Assembly: GCA_964508765.1 (NCBI GenBank)
Contig: CAZDVD010000003.1
Span: forward strand, 1-64,000
Origin: JABMPR01 sp964508765
GTDB taxonomy: Bacteria > Fidelibacterota > UBA8477 > JABMPR01
Reading direction: 5' to 3'
Length of the DNA stretch: 64,000 bases
The first letter of the stretch is position 1. Each line of letters starts with the position of its first letter. Of the stretch, positions 63,558 to 64,000 are shown piece after piece. Both the position numbers and the translations under genes were made by a program. The notes beneath the pieces are model-generated. The model was given only the letters and a program-made list of their open reading frames with translations, made no database searches and was not told where the DNA came from.

Positions 63558-64000
63558 TTAGGTGTTTATTTTTCCCGCTTCAAAAGGTTCCAGTCCGGCA
63601 TGGATATTCTCATGGGTGGAAGCTAAAATATCATCCAATTCCATGCCTGTCATGACTTTTGCACGGATAATGGTTCCAAAGCGCACAATGATCTTCCCGG
63701 GTTTTAAATGAAATGACCCCTTGTTCTTCATCTTGAATACCCCTGATATGGACATAGGGACGATATGGGCACCACTTTCCTTGGCAAAATGAAAAGCGAG
63801 ACGTTTAAAGGGGATAAGTTGACCATCCAGAGATCTTCCACCCTCTGGAAGCACAGTTATATGAACCCCTTCCTGAAGTCTCTGTTTTGCATGGTTGAAA
63901 CTTTTTAGCGAGCCCCGAATATTATCTCTCTGGATAGGAATATTTCCAACCCGTTTCACCACGGATCCATACAGGGGATATTTCAATTGATCCTCTGCAA
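63558..64000 (-). CDS. PlsC-like 1-acylglycerol-3-phosphate acyltransferase, 5' end outside window
   Basis: The frame is open to the window edge, and residues before the first possible start (AEDQL) still match the family, so the gene begins beyond 64000. The acyltransferase block III is visible as VLPEGGRSLDG (FPEGTRS type), with LYGSVVKRVGNIPIQRD before it and HIVPMSISG after. The NHxxxxD block should be outside. It adds an acyl chain to lysophosphatidate at the inner membrane. About 147 residues are visible. Confidence 0.85.
   Translation of the reverse strand, partial: AEDQLKYPLYGSVVKRVGNIPIQRDNIRGSLKSFNHAKQRLQEGVHITVLPEGGRSLDGQLIPFKRLAFHFAKESGAHIVPMSISGVFKMKNKGSFHLKPGKIIVRFGTIIRAKVMTGMELDDILASTHENIHAGLEPFEAGKINT

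Overview
The window is one stretch of a bacterial draft genome at moderate GC (roughly mid-40s percent by eye) with dense, mostly operonic genes. It looks like a Gram-negative member of the Fibrobacteres-Chlorobi-Bacteroidetes superphylum or a neighbour; I think of Marinimicrobia/SAR406, Calditrichota or Ignavibacteria-like lineages. The reasons are outer-membrane beta-barrels, a DUF5916/CBM9-like barrel protein, lipoproteins, a C-terminal peptide resembling a type IX secretion sorting tail, a homodimeric AceE, and a Hyb-type [NiFe] hydrogenase. This placement is an inference; no rRNA or tRNA gene is visible to test it. Both ends cut genes: an M61 peptidase on the left and a PlsC-like acyltransferase on the right.

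Layout. (a) 1-2443: M61 peptidase end and a small membrane protein. (b) 2578-12733, plus strand: a tightly overlapping signalling/polysaccharide operon: Hpt, receiver, hybrid histidine kinase, Hpt-REC-GGDEF-REC, receiver, HEAT-repeat membrane protein, processive GT2 glycosyltransferase, and an unknown anchored protein. The 100-N gap at 9676-9775 is flanked by an exact 55-bp duplication and looks like an unmerged contig overlap; closing it restores one HEAT gene. (c) 12893-19701: a PLC/P1-nuclease-like enzyme, two envelope proteins and a Gfo/Idh/MocA oxidoreductase. (d) 20265-24617: a hexaheme lipoprotein with a collagen-like stalk, a degenerate repeat patch, and a minus-strand sulfur operon (sqr, DUF1641, tusE-like, dsrE-like). 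(e) 25111-30307: a spermidine-synthase-like membrane protein, two tandem paralogous secreted proteins, hemerythrin and a DUF697 protein. (f) 30575-37093: pyruvate dehydrogenase complex aceE-aceF-lpd, followed by a CAT-fold and a GNAT acetyltransferase. (g) 37116-39499, minus: a UPF0316 protein, a broken glycosidase gene and an outer-membrane barrel. (h) 39900-45388: a complete membrane-bound hydrogenase operon hybO-A-B-C-D, preceded by a 33-nt Fur-type palindrome. (i) 45448-47549: a small membrane protein and an SDR/RsbRD-like fusion with a remnant copy of its tail.

(j) 47558-55600, minus, is the most unusual block. It encodes two membrane-anchored GcvH-fold proteins, a HybA-like ferredoxin, a HybB/NrfD-like quinone-site protein, a cysteine-rich GcvH-like protein, a sensor kinase with two c-type heme motifs, a sigma-54 activator and an archaemetzincin. 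A near-consensus sigma-54 promoter lies in front of the first gene. None of the three GcvH-like proteins keeps the lipoyl lysine. The operon has electron-transfer subunits but no recognisable catalytic subunit, so it may be a redox-sensing or quinone-linked module of unknown function. (k) 56189-64000: S1/P1 nuclease, patatin-like lipase, GH-A-like lipoprotein, MOP-family transporter, 7TM diguanylate cyclase, a truncated gene beside short repeats, and the acyltransferase.

Taken together the genes suggest a respiratory organism that can use hydrogen, sulfide and pyruvate as electron donors. It would sense redox state through a heme kinase and hemerythrin, and control an extracellular polysaccharide through a phosphorelay and cyclic di-GMP.
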